The translations under genes and the position numbers were made by a program. A DNA stretch of 64,000 nt from Malaya genurostris (Eukaryota > Arthropoda > Insecta > Diptera > Culicidae), in NCBI RefSeq assembly GCF_030247185.1, contig NC_080572.1, positions 183,982,866 through 184,046,865 on the forward strand. Direction: 5' to 3'. Below are positions 1-12,500 of the stretch, piece by piece. Below the pieces are notes generated by a model. The model made no database searches and was not told the DNA's origin. It saw only the letters and a program-made list of their open reading frames with translations. The stretch's first letter is position 1, and each line of letters starts with the position of its first letter.

Positions 1-129
1 TGGCATCATCACGGCGATGCAATGTTCAGTTAGGACGTCTGAATGCTCACTGACAACTCGGCATAATCTTGATACGAATGCGACAAAGTTTTGTAAACTG
101 CTTAGGATTTCTGCATCAACATTGAGGGC
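1..129 (-). CDS. Possible internal exon at the window edge, gene unidentified
   Basis: On the minus strand a stop-free frame runs from a candidate acceptor (CAG at 130-132) to the left edge. The predicted peptide is helical in character, with leucine/valine spacing (ALNVDAEILSSLQNFVAFVS at its start), and no stop interrupts it. I do not recognise the family. It lies downstream of the UPRT stop codon on the same strand, so it would belong to the next gene. It could be chance; only about 43 codons are visible. Confidence 0.25.
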
Positions 130-400
130 CTGGACCGGTGATTAATGTAGTAAGTACGAATCTTTCTCGCCAACGAATCCGTCTCGGTCAGTTCGTCAGA
201 ATGATGCAAGCCACTCGAATAGTTTTTCCGCCGGTCCTGTTATCCCTGTTGTCTACCAACTAATAACCTATCCGAAAATTCCTGATACTGAAGCAGGCGA
301 CATGTTTCGAGCCATTTTCTCGCCCTAATACCCAATCGATGATTTGTAGCGTGTGCAGCCTACGGTTGTGCCGTTTTTTTTTGTTTTTTTTTTTGGTCGG

Positions 401-583
401 TTAGTCCGTACCGAAGTACCTTTGACCGAAGTGATTCGGTGCCACCGGGTGCAACTCCGAGGTAAGAATCTTCATCTGCGGAAAAGCTTCCACCACCATC
501 GAAGCCGCTATCGGGGTACAAAACAGATTCGACAGGATTATCGATGTCTCCGGAACGCCGTGATCTTTCAACACGTTCACTGC
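401..583 (-). CDS. UPRT: UPRT terminal exon (exon 4)
   Basis: The acceptor is CTTCTTCCGCAG. The exon has 60 codons plus TAA and encodes the conserved C-terminal third: AVNVLKDHGVPETSIILSNL at the start and ELHPVAPNHFGQRYFGTD at the end. Frame and length fit exactly onto exon 3, 26.8 kb away, and no other copy of this exon is seen nearer. A long A/T-rich tract follows the stop on the minus strand (366-393); no canonical AATAAA was found close by. Confidence 0.93.
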   Translation of the reverse strand, partial: AVNVLKDHGVPETSIILSNLFCTPIAASMVVEAFPQMKILTSELHPVAPNHFGQRYFGTD

Positions 584-3500
584 CTGCGGAAGAAGGATAA
601 CGAATCGTGAACATTTCAAACAAATTTTATTATGGTGCGATTTTTAATTTCAAATTATTGAATATCTTCGGATTGGGTTCAAATAGTATTGTAATTTTTT
701 TACTCGAAAAAGACCAAAATAGTTGATTATTTGGCAATCGAGCAGATTACTAGAAGCGAAAAACAAGTTTGAGAACTATTATGGGGCTGTTGATTTTGTA
801 GATTACACCGTGACATAGAGGTTTTGAGAGTTACGTGATGGTCAGCACTTTAGTGCCGATAAAGCACGCCGCGGCAGGCCCTACGAAGCAGAACAGAGTC
901 AAGCCTTATAAAATGGAGAATGAAACTGAGGTAAAATAAATGACAATAACAATAATACATAAAATATATAAAATAGTAGTTTGGTTTTTGAAACTATATA
1001 CGTTACGAAGTTTTTTGAGGCCTAAGTATCTGAGTCAACGCCTGAATAAAATGCGGGGTTGGGGATCAAACCCAGGCGGGTTGCGTGAAAGCAAAGACAT
1101 CATATTAACAAGATATCCAGCTCTCACATTTCTCGAACAAATAATTGGCAGCATACTTTTTTGCGAGCATGTCGCCCTCAGGTGAGTCCGCATCGAATCT
1201 CATACATATGAGTAGGGGAGAGAAATGTCAAATTCGTGCGGGTCAAAATAGCAGGGCTGCGCACCCATACAATTGACATGATATGTTGAATGTGATGCCG
1301 TGCGATGGCGTTGCTGAACTGAAGATTGATTTCGCTCCAAGCTGACAGGGTCTGGTATATACCAGGCTATACCCCTCCCCAATATGGAGAAATGTTCCAT
1401 TTGACGAAGCGTTTCACTATATATTATAGTGAGATGGCAAGCGTTACGTTAAGTTAAAGAAGCTAGAAAGTGTTTTATGCGATAATTTTCTGAGGGTAAT
1501 TCAGAGTTACAAATCATATGAGTCATTTTGTGGAAATTATGAATGTTAAAACAGTTGTAACGGTTGGATTCTTGCAGTAAACGAGTTACGATGCGTTACT
1601 TTCAAGGAAGTTTTAGGTGTTACGAAATGTTATATACATCCCTCTTTTGTAAGTAATTACGAAGCATTGCATGCGTTACTTTTTTGTAAATTATAGGCGT
1701 TCCGAAGCGTTACTCGTTTGTAAGATACCAGCGTTACGATGCGTTACAAGCGTTAATTTTTAGTAAGTTTAATGTGTTACGAAGCGCTACTTTCAACATT
1801 TTGTGAGTTACAGGCGTTACGAAGCTTTACTTTTTGTAAGTTATAGGTGTTACGAAACGTGACATGTGTTACTCTGTATAAGTTTTGGGAGTTACGAAGC
1901 GTTACATGTGTTAGTTTTTTGTTAACTGTAAGCGTTACTCTTTTGTGAATTTATTTATTTATTTATTTATTTATTTCTGTTTATGTCCATCGGATAAACG
2001 AATCTAAATGGACAGATTGGGTGGTAAAAAGCCCATTTGAGTTGAGTCTTGTTTGTCATTCTCATACGGGCGTAAAAACCACCATCTTTTAAAACAGTTA
2101 CAGGAACAAAAACAAGAACAAAACAACTACAATAATCTTAAAACGGCTAACTACATACTAAATAAATAACATAAAAATAAATATTGTAAAACATTGTCAA
2201 AACATAAGGGCACATCGTTTAATTGTACTAGCAAAGCGACTAGAGGATTCACCAAACTCGAAGTGATCTTCGACTGCAGTGAACGTTCGAATACAAGCGG
2301 CTATCGGTTCATTATATCCGAAAAGAGTCCTGTGGAATCTGTGCTGAAGAAGAGTTGCATTTCGCAGTGTTCTACTCGGTGTCCGAAAATTCATTTCACA
2401 ACGTAACTCAGGTGCATCAATCTCTCCGTTAATCAATTTTGCGACGAACAATGCTTGCTGAATTTTTCGGCGACGTTGCAAAGTATCGATACCAATTAGT
2501 TTACATCTATCAGGATAGGGTGGCAGATTTGCTGGATCTCGCCACGGCAGGTGTCGCAGTGCCAAACGAACGAAGCGTTTTTGAACACGTTCAATTCGCA
2601 TGCACCACGAAATTTGATGAGGAAACCAAACAACTGACGCGGTCTCAAGGATTGGCCGAACCAGTGAACAGTACAAAGCCTTCAAACAATGTGGATCTTT
2701 GAATTCCTTAGCGATTTTAGAAATGAATCCCAATTGACGTAATGCTTTCGTGATTATTAATGATCGATGTGAATCGAATGTCAATTTTTCATCCATTTGT
2801 ATTCCCAAATCATTCACCAGGTTCACTCTAGTCAGGACTGAACCACCAATACAGTAGTCAAATTTAACAGGATGCATATTACGATGAAACGTCATCACCT
2901 GACACTTTGAAACGTTGATAAAAAGTTTATTCACGCAGCACCAATTGACGAAGAGTTGTAGTTGATGCTGTAGTCGCCGACAATCCTCCACAGTTCTAAC
3001 TACGACATACAATTTTAAGTCGTCTGCATATATCAGTTTGAAACCATCTCCCAGAACCAATGAAACATCATTGAAGAACAGTGTGAATAGCAATAGTCCC
3101 AAATTACTGCCTTGTGGAACTCCAGAACTATTCGAAAATTGCGATGACGTACAATTATCCAATTTTACTCGTAAAATCCTACCAGAAAGATACGAGTTTA
3201 ACCACGACACAAGCTGAGCAGAAAACCCGAGATGAGACAATTTGCACAACAGTATTTTATGGTCAATTTTGTCAAAAGCAGCTTTTAGATCCGTATAGAT
3301 AACATCCATCTGTGCCTTAGTCTCCATGCAAGCGATGCACTTTGACGTAAACGTCATTAAATTAGTTGTTACTGATCGTCCTGGCATAAAACCATGTTGG
3401 TCGAATGAGATGTAGTTCTTTGCACGATCCATGATAGCCTCGCTGACGATAATTTCAAAAAGTTTTGACGAAGCAGAGAGACTGGTTATCCCGCGATAAT

Positions 3501-6500
3501 TTGCCACATTTCGTCGATCCCCATTCTTGAATACGGGGCACATGAATGATTGTTTCCATACAAGTGGAAATTTTGCTAGTTCAAACGATCGATGAATTAC
3601 AGGCATCACGAGGTGTTACGTTCGTTTGTAAGTTAGAGGTGTTACGGAGCGTTACATTCGTTACTTAAAATGAGTTTTTGGCGTTACGAAGCATTACATG
3701 TGAATAGCCTGTATTTTGCCGCGCAGTCCGAGCGGTGTGCGTCGAGGATTGGAGGAGTGTTTTTCACAGTTAGAAATATTAATCTCTTATTTTCTGAGCT
3801 TCTTTAAACTTCTTTTATTTACTTTTATTACTTTACAATTAAGGTTTTTACACAATGACGGCGAACTACACAATGGCAGAAAAATCTTCGCAAAAACTGT
3901 TTTACTTGTTATCTTTTCTCGGTAACACTACAGTGGATCTACGCTTCTTGTGCTGTATGTTTTGTTAACGAAAAATAGCTTTATCCCTTAGTGAATGTTT
4001 CTTCTTCCGCTTGCTACCATCAGGCTATGTGCTGACAAATCCGATATTTACTTTTATTTATCACTATTGAACAATCCAATCAGCGTGGTCACCACGCCCA
4101 AGTAACAATTTTTGTTACGCTAGCTTGTTTATGACTAGTTTGCAACCAGATATTTGAGTGATTGTTACTAACATCTAACCACTTGCATGACTCAAAAAGC
4201 GCAGTTTCTACTACAAGGTGAGATGAAAAAACTGCAACAAAGTAAAACGCCATAATTTTTTCATTTTTTTTTTAAATTTTATTGAATGAAAGCAAAAAAT
4301 GTCGGAAATAACATCAAATTTGAGAATCGGTTTAGATTTGTTCGAATTGGCCACCTTTGGCACGAACTATGGCCTTCAAACGGCCAATGAAACCATCACA
4401 CGCTGCCCGAAAGTGGCTCTGCGGTATTTTGTCCCATTCTCGGCGAAGCGCTTGCTTGAGATGATCGACACTTTGGTATTTTTTAGTGCCAACCTTGCTT
4501 TCCAAAATACCCCAGGCACAATAGTCCAACGGATTGGTATCCGGAGATTTTGGTGGCCATTGTGCGGTGGAAATGAAGCGAGGAACCTCATTTCTTAACC
4601 ATTCTTGGGTGGCGCGTGCTGAGTGCGATGGTGCTGAGTCCTGTTGGAATGTCCAAGGTCTGCGGCCGAAATGTTTGCGTGCCCAGGGCTTCAGAACTCC
4701 CTCCAAAATATTTTCGCGATAGATTTGCGCATTTATTTTGACCCCACGGTCGATGAATACGAGCGGCGAGCGACCATCGGCTGTTATGGCGGCCCACACC
4801 ATCACCATGGCCGGCTTTTGAGTTCTGGTGGCCAACCGAAGTTGCAAATTTTCAGCTGACCTCTCTGGCAAGTAAACACGATCATTTTGTTTGTTTACAA
4901 ACTGCTGGATAACGAATGGTTTCTCATCGGAGAAAACCAAATTCGGCAGTTCACCACTTTCGGCCAAGCGAAGCAACTCTTTAGCTTTTTCGAGTCTAAC
5001 TTTTTTTTGCGCATCAGTAAGATCTTGCACTTTTTGGAACTTCAATGGCTTTAGTCCAAGCTCATTTTTCAATATTTGCCGAATGGCATATTGCGATATG
5101 TTCAGCTCACGAGCCATTTTTCGGCCACTGCGACGCGGATTTCGTTCAATTCGCTTCTTTACTTTTCGAACCATTTCTGCCGATGTTGCTGTTTTTTTTC
5201 GTCCACTTCCTTGACGTCGGGCTACGCTACCAGTATCACGGTAACGAGCGATGGTACGAGACACAAAAGATTTATTCACTTTTAAATGCTGGAGGGCTAT
5301 AACGATAGCCACTTGTGGTTTTCCAGCCAAATGCAAAGCAATCACACTATCACACTTGAATTCCATCACAAATAACTTTTTTTCTGAAAAATTCCCACCA
5401 AAATGCTTTTGTGCGCTTGTAAATAATATAATGAGCTGTCACTAGAATAAATCTGACAGCTGTGGGACGAGCGGTTTAGAAATGACAGCAGTCTGAAGTT
5501 GGTTGCAGTTTTTTCATCTCACCTTGTAGTTGTTAAGTCAGCTAAAAATAAGTTGTCGTTACGTTGTAATGCCATACTGAAATAACTTATCTTTTCATAA
5601 CATGAAAATAACTTGTTTCCAAGTAAACTAGTTGAAACTTAGTCACCATCGACATTATAAACATTGAATGAATCCAGAATACTTTTCTATCAACAATAAA
5701 AAAGCAGAACAGTACTTTAAATCACAAACTTAATACAAGGTACAAATTTCACAACGATTTTAAAACTGTCGAGCGGAATTCAATTGTACTTAACTGTTTT
5801 TTATGCGCCTTCAATCGAAATCTGTTTGTAATGATATAAAAAATAAACAACAAAATAACCCTATGTTCAGAATGCTCAAAATTATTCCAAGTAGAGTGAT
5901 TTCTCATCATTTTAAATTCATATATCATGAGAACTATAATATTATCACAATCGATGTTCAATCCCTATATTATTTTCTTCGTGTTTATGACAGTGCATAG
6001 AACAAAAATGACTTTTCTGCCTTTTACTATTTTTGGCAAAAAGTAGTTTTGAAAAAAGTAATATCCTGGTTTTATTTATGTTTCATACACTTCTTGAGAC
6101 TCCATATTGTGTTCGCCATATTCAAGCCAACAAAGGTTGTTTTGTTTGCATTTTCGTTATCATAACGTTGGGAAAACCTACCGATAACTATCTGAATCAA
6201 TGAAGAAATTATATGTTTTAATCTCGTAATATCTAAGTTATTACTACATCAATTCACATAGTAACGATTTACATATACGCTTACGTATTTATAATGGTTT
6301 CGCAACCTTTTTTCAACTAGTAGCTAAAACCAAAACTGTGATTAAAGATATGTTAGAATCAAGTAACGATAACTTACAAATGATAGCTAGTTCAATGTTT
6401 ATGCTATAAAGAAACACTGCCGTCACCTTGTTTTAACCAGCATAACATAAAAAACATGTTCGTGTTCTTGTTGCAACATAGTTGGGCTAAGTGGTATCAG

Positions 6501-9500
6501 AACTAGTTACGGGTTGCCAATATTGGAGTCAAATAAACTTATTTTCAACTAGTAGCTAGAAATAAAGTTGTGATTGAAGATATGTTTGGATTAAGTTACG
6601 ATAGCTTATAATTTATAATTTATTCAATATGACAAAAAGATGTGGTGATTTGAAACCTAAATAACTATTTCGTAACTGGTTATGGTATGAAGAAACATTG
6701 CTGTCACCTTGTTTTAACCAGTATAACATAAAAAACATATACGTGCTCTTGTTGCAACATAGTTTGGACTTAGTCGCATTAGAACTAGTTGCGGATTGCT
6801 ACTTGGGCGAGATAGCGTTATGGTGATTGTTTTGACATATCCCATGTATTTAGCAAAATTTTTGACGAATTTTTCCATTTACTTGAGTTTGAAAGAATGC
6901 AGATGGCAAAACCTTACAAATATGGGTAAGAAAAAGGCGGGCGAAAAGTGCACAAATCTAAGCAAACTGTTCTTGATTTGCCGTAAACTGAGGATATTTC
7001 CCTACGATTTGCGAACAACAAATCCTAATAGTTCTTTAGAAAACTTTTAGAGCCATTAGAACGGCTGATATTGTGCAATGCTCTCCATCGTTGTTTTTTT
7101 CCCAATGCTAATGACTGGCAGCTGTGACGTGATCGCTTTTGTCGAAAGCGTGCAGACGACACAAAACACATCTGCTCGCAGTGGCGATACAATCCAAACT
7201 GATTCAAGTTTTGTTGAGAGGCTTGTTTCTACCTGATTTCGTTTGTAGCTTTTTCACTAATGGGCGGTCCTAACGGCTATAAAAATAGCCGCATACAGAA
7301 TTTTAATGTCGATTATTTCATTTCGGATTTGCATATTTTATTGAAAGAAACTATCAATATGCTGAAGGGACTCGTTTCTAGCATTCACAAGGACCAAATT
7401 GAGGAACTCACTGCGATATTTACCACTTTTCGGAACATTTTTCCCGGACGATTTGTTGTACAGCAGCAGATATTTTGTTCTCTTCCTTAGAACGCGTTCT
7501 GATTCTTATCACTCTCTCAGAGGGTAAATTTTGAAAAGGCACCCCATAGTAAAGTAAGTCGTATTCACGACAAAAATGGGTTGTATAGAGGTACAGTAAA
7601 GTAAATTCCGCATAATTCTTTAGGAGTATTATTATGGTTTTAAGAACAACCGAATAGAAGTCTGGAATAGAGAACTGGACCCTGAGTTCAAGACCTAAAT
7701 TTAGATCCAATAACACTCAGAATCCAGTTTCAGTCGCTGCTGGTTCTCGCCTTGGTGGCCAGCAAACGAATGAGAGATGCGACCTGAGCGTTTGAGGTTG
7801 TAACCACGCAGAAGGTGCATTCTCTCTCGCTGCTGGTGGAAAGTTTAACTCCCGCTGCTGCTGCTGGCTGGTCCTCGCGCCTCGATGGCCAGCAAGCGAA
7901 TGAGAGATGCGACCTGAGCGTTTGAGGATTTAAACCACGCAGAAGGTGCATTCTCCGTCGCTGCTGGTTAACTCTTGCTGCTGCTGCTGGCTGGTCCTCT
8001 CGCCTCGATGGCCAGCAAGCGAATGAGAGATGCGACCTGAGCGTTTGAGGTTTTTATTAACCACGCAGAAGGTGCATTCTTTTTCGCTGCTGGTGGAAAG
8101 TTTAACTCCCGCTGCTGCTGCTGGCTGGTCCTCGCGCCTCGATGGCCAGCAAGCGAATGAGAGATGCGACCTGAGCGTTTGAGGTTTTTATTAACCACGC
8201 AGAAGGTGCATTCTCTCTCGCTGCTGGTGGAAAGTTTAACTCCCGCTGCTGCTGCTGGCTGGTCCTCGCGCCTCGATGGCCAGCAAGCGAATGAGAGATG
8301 CGACCTGAGCGTTTGAGGTTTTTATTAACCACGCAGAAGGTGCATTCTCTCTCGCTGCTGGTGGAAAGTTTAACTCCCGCTGCTGCTGCTGGCTGGTCCT
8401 CGCGCCTCGATGGCCAGCAAGCAAATGAGAGATGCGACCTGAGCGTTTGAGGTTTTTATTAACCACGCAGAAGGTGCATTCTCTCTCGCTGCTGGTTGAT
8501 GATTCCACTCCCACGACGTCTGCTTCCATCGAACGCACAAGAAGAAATGATCGATTTTCGCATTTTTTTTTTTTTTTGCATAAATATCTGTTTATTAATC
8601 TTATTTTTGTGTATTACATCAACATTTTACAGTACAAGTGTTTTGACCCTTTGGCCTTTCATCTTTGTTGTTCATACGATTCGTTATTAATATTAGGTGT
8701 TTTAGTTACTCTTGTTTTACATACTAATGTTTAATCATAATATTTATTTTAATTATTAATAAAATATCTACCTACTTATAACTATCCCAAACCTAATACG
8801 TACAAATTTTGAATTATTTGTATTTCAGAGATTGAGCACCTCTCTTCAAATTTCGTGCAGTATTGTTCGAATTTTTGTTCTAGTATATCCAGGGAGGCCA
8901 TCTCATGTACTTCACTAGTCCTTGTCCAAGGGGGTAGATTTAGAATCATCTTTAAGATCTTACTTTGAATGCGCTGGAGCCTAAGTTTGTGTGTTCGTGC
9001 ACAGCCCCGCCAAACAGGGACTGCGTATTCAATTGCGGGGTAGATGATTTGTTTATAGACAGCCATCTGATTCTTCAGGCATAGTTTAGATGTTCTACAA
9101 ATCAGCGGATACAGAGACCTAATGAGTATGCTGCATTTTTGAACGATTTTGTCAACATGTGACCTGAATATCAGATGTCTGTCAAAGGTGAGTCCTAGAT
9201 AGATAACTTCATCGGACCATTGAATGACCTCATCACCGAATCTTATTCTGCATTCGTCTGATGGAACAAGTTTTGGAGATCTTGAATGTGGAAACAAGAT
9301 GACCTGAGTTTTTACTGCATTGATCACAATTTTCCAGCTTGTAAAATATTCAGTTAGAGCGTCCAGACCTGTCTGTAGTTTATTCTTCAGAGCATTAATG
9401 ACACGACCTTTGTAAAGAATGGCAGTATCATCAGCAAATTGTGACAGAACACCACCACCCGGAAGAGGTGGGATGTCTGATGTAAAAATGTTGTATAGGA

Positions 9501-12500
9501 TGGGACCTAGGATACTTCCTTGGGGTACACCAGCAGGAATAGTAAATCTTTCTGAAAGTGCATTATTCAGAGAAACCTGGAATGCTCTATCTGCAAGATA
9601 ATTTTTGATAATTTTAATAAGATACATGGGAAAATTATACCTATGCAATTTAAACACCAGGCCATCGTGCCACACATTATCGAATGCCTTTTCAATATCC
9701 AATATTGCCATGGCAGTCGTTTTGGACACTGATTTGTTTTGCTGGATGACGTTGTTAACCCTTGTGAGCTGGTGGATGGTGGATCTTCCTTTCCGGAACC
9801 CAAACTGTTCTTCCAGAAATATATCCTGTTCATCTTCGAAAGCAAGAATTCGCCTTTGTATTGACTTTTCAAACAGCTTGGATAGGGCAGAGAGTAAGCT
9901 GATGGGCCGATAGCTCTTGGAAAAGGAAGGATCTTTCCCCGGTTTCAAAACTGGGATAACTTTAGCTAACTTCCACATTGAAGGGAAGTAACCAAGCTCC
10001 CAGCATCTGTTAAAAAGTTTAGCTAAGAAGACAAATGAGCGAATACTCAAATGTTTCAGCTCTATGTTGAATGTGTTGTCGAAACCGGGGGCCTTCATAT
10101 TTTTGGATTTTTTCACAAAAGCCATCAGCTCATTCGCAGTGACTCTACTTTCCTCAGGAACCAAGTTGTCTGATTGGTCAACCTCAGCTACGCTATCAGC
10201 AACGTCTCTTTCATATGGACTAACAATGTTGAGTCCTAAATTGTGAGAACACACAAACTGCTGGCCTAGCGCATTTGCCTTCTCTACTGGTGTGATTAAA
10301 GGTATTCCTTCAGCTGCGTCCTGGGGTGACATCAGAGGAGGAATAGGCTTCGGTTTTTTCTTAAGCACCTTCGTTAAGGACCAGAAGGGCTTTGAATGTG
10401 GGAGAATTACTCGAAGCTTTTGCTGGAAGTTCCTGTTGCGAAGCTCAGATATCCTTTCCTGGATTATCCTAGTTAAGTTGTTATAAGTAGTCTTCCTATC
10501 TAGAATGCCAGTTCGTTGATACTGCCTCCGGTAGATATTCCGAAGTCGGATGAGTTTCTTGGTGACACTGTCGATTTGAAGAGAGGAACTCGGCATATGT
10601 TGTACTGGAACCGTCCTATCACGAGCGACTGTGATTGAATGCTGGAAGGAAGATAGGGCTGCATCGATTTCCATCGGGGAATCAAGTGGCAGATCGATAT
10701 TAATAAGTTGGTCGGCGATTTGTTGAAATTGGACCCAATCGGTGCGATAATAGTTCCTCCGAGGTTGAATAGGCACTGTTTCTGGTGAAGATCCCAACGT
10801 CAATATTACTGGAAAGTGATCAGAAGAGAGCTCGTTGAAGACAACCGGAGAGCTGTCTATGGCGATGTTGCTGATGAATATATCCAAAATGGAATGAACT
10901 CCCGATCTGGAAAGTCGCGTTGGTTGATCCGGAGCGAAGATGTTGTATTGTCCAGCTTCGTAATCTTCAGCAAGTACGAATCCGTTTCGATTCTGTCTTC
11001 TGTTTCCCCACAGCTCATGCCGTGCGTTCAGGTCCCCAGCAATGATGAATTTGTTCTGTCGTCGAGTGAGCATAGCCAGATCTCGCTTCAATGATGCACA
11101 CGTACCATCTCGAAGATTGGTTTGTTTGGGGCAGTACGCTGCAATGATGATGATGGGTCCCATCGTCGTTGTAATCTCAATTCCGATGGCTTCTATGAGT
11201 TGCAATTTAAAGGCTGACAGAAGCCTGTGCTGAATGGATCGTTTAACGGCAATGGCAACTCCCCCTCCTCTGGTAGTTGTCCTGTCGAGCCTGTGAATCC
11301 TGTAATTGGAAATAAAAATAGAAATTTCAGGTTTAAGATGAGTTTCAGTTAAAATAGCAATATCGGCATTCTTCTCTTGAAGAAAGTCGGACAATTCAGC
11401 AGTTTTGCTCCTGAGTGAGCAAGCATTCCAATTTACTATAACCAACTCATTATATTGCATATTCGATGATGAATTTGCCTAAGGCGTTGATTTGATCTAA
11501 CCGCGTTCTGCAGTTTCGGAGTTTTGTTGTCATTGTTTCAAAAATGACGATCAGTTGTTCAGCAGAGAATAAATCACCAGAGTCATCCTTTGCTTGTGGT
11601 TGATTATTGCCCCATCCAGGAGGGATTCTTGAGGAAGATTCTTTTTGAGATCCAGCGGCTGAAGTCTTTGGATTGCTGCGAGGAAGTGGCGGCAAATTCG
11701 GAATATCCCTCTTCGGTGGGAGCCGTGGGAAATTAATTTCATCCTTCTGTGGAACATTCTTGCGCGTTGATTGTTTACGGGATGCCTGTTGTCGAATTTT
11801 TGTGAACTCAGCACGTTTGGGACACGATTTGCTAGTAGATGGATGGTCGCCATCACAGTTCACACATTTTACAGCGATGTCATCTAGTAGGCAATCGTTG
11901 GTATTGTGTGGTTCGGCACATTTCCCGCACCGACTTTTCATGTGGCAATTCCTCGCTCCATGGCCGTAGTTCAAACAGTTCGTGCACTGTGTGACATCCC
12001 GATGTACCGGTTTATACTTTTGCCATTCGATGATTATGTGAAATAACGATTTAATCGTTTTCAGTTGACTCATGGTGATGGAGCCCTTCTCCAGATGAAT
12101 CAGGTACAGTTGATCTCTAAACTTTTTGTCCGTATTATGTCGCTTCATTTTGAACACCATCAAAGGCTTTAGTCCAGCCTCCGACAGTGCCTGCTTTAGT
12201 TCGGCTTCCATCATGTCGGGTAGTCCTCGAAGTACAACCTTCATAGGTTTGTTGGCGGCAATATCGTGTGTGAAGTATTCCGCTTTTGTCTGCTTCAGAT
12301 AACATTCCACTCCTTTGTAGTGGTTCAAAGCCGGAACAGTTATTTTGTAGCCTTCAGTACATAAACGGATTGTTGCCTGTAGTCCTTTGCTGATCAGTGT
12401 GTTGAAATCCGAGCGTAGAGTTGGTGGGAAGCCCTTCAGGTAGAAAGGCGGCATTTTTTCCTTCTTCTGCAGTTCCTCTTCGACATCAACTGGCAGATCA

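Larger units (their letters stand above)
1430..3705. repeat. Degenerate minisatellite of GCGTTACGAAGCGTTAC-type units, split by a LINE
   Basis: Irregular units of about 35-50 bp with the core GTTACGAAGCGTTAC and spacer TTTTTGTAAGTTATAGG repeat about ten times in 1430-1945, and two more times in 3610-3705. A 5'-truncated LINE (1946-3609) sits inside the array. Confidence 0.7.
4095..6809. mobile_element. Non-coding inverted-end element hosting the maT transposon (tentative)
   Basis: The left end CGCCCAAGTAACAAT (4095-4109) and right end ATTGCTACTTGGGCG (6795-6809) are inverted copies with one mismatch. Without the nested 1.3-kb maT element the body is about 1.4 kb. It contains a diverged direct duplication (6313-6540 and 6541-6800) but no coding frame. 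I found no clear target duplication, so the family is unassigned. Confidence 0.45.

Noticed and set aside
7050..7070. Firm histone 3' stem-loop on the minus strand
   Set aside because: The 6+4+6 geometry fits, but the loop and flanks are not canonical and the paralogue at 48.15 kb has a mismatched stem; kept only as a remark.
7735..8494. CRISPR-like direct repeats
   Set aside because: Units are contiguous 134-bp repeats without unique spacers, in insect nuclear DNA.
7968..8538. Overlapping 76-100 codon frames on the minus strand with Arg/Ser/Gln-rich peptides
   Set aside because: They are readings of the 134-bp tandem repeat. The unit is not a multiple of three and the frames shift from copy to copy, so no protein is conserved.
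9419..11233. Plus-strand frames of 60-102 codons over both LINEs
   Set aside because: Antisense shadows of LINE ORF2; they recur at +4417 only because the LINE is duplicated.
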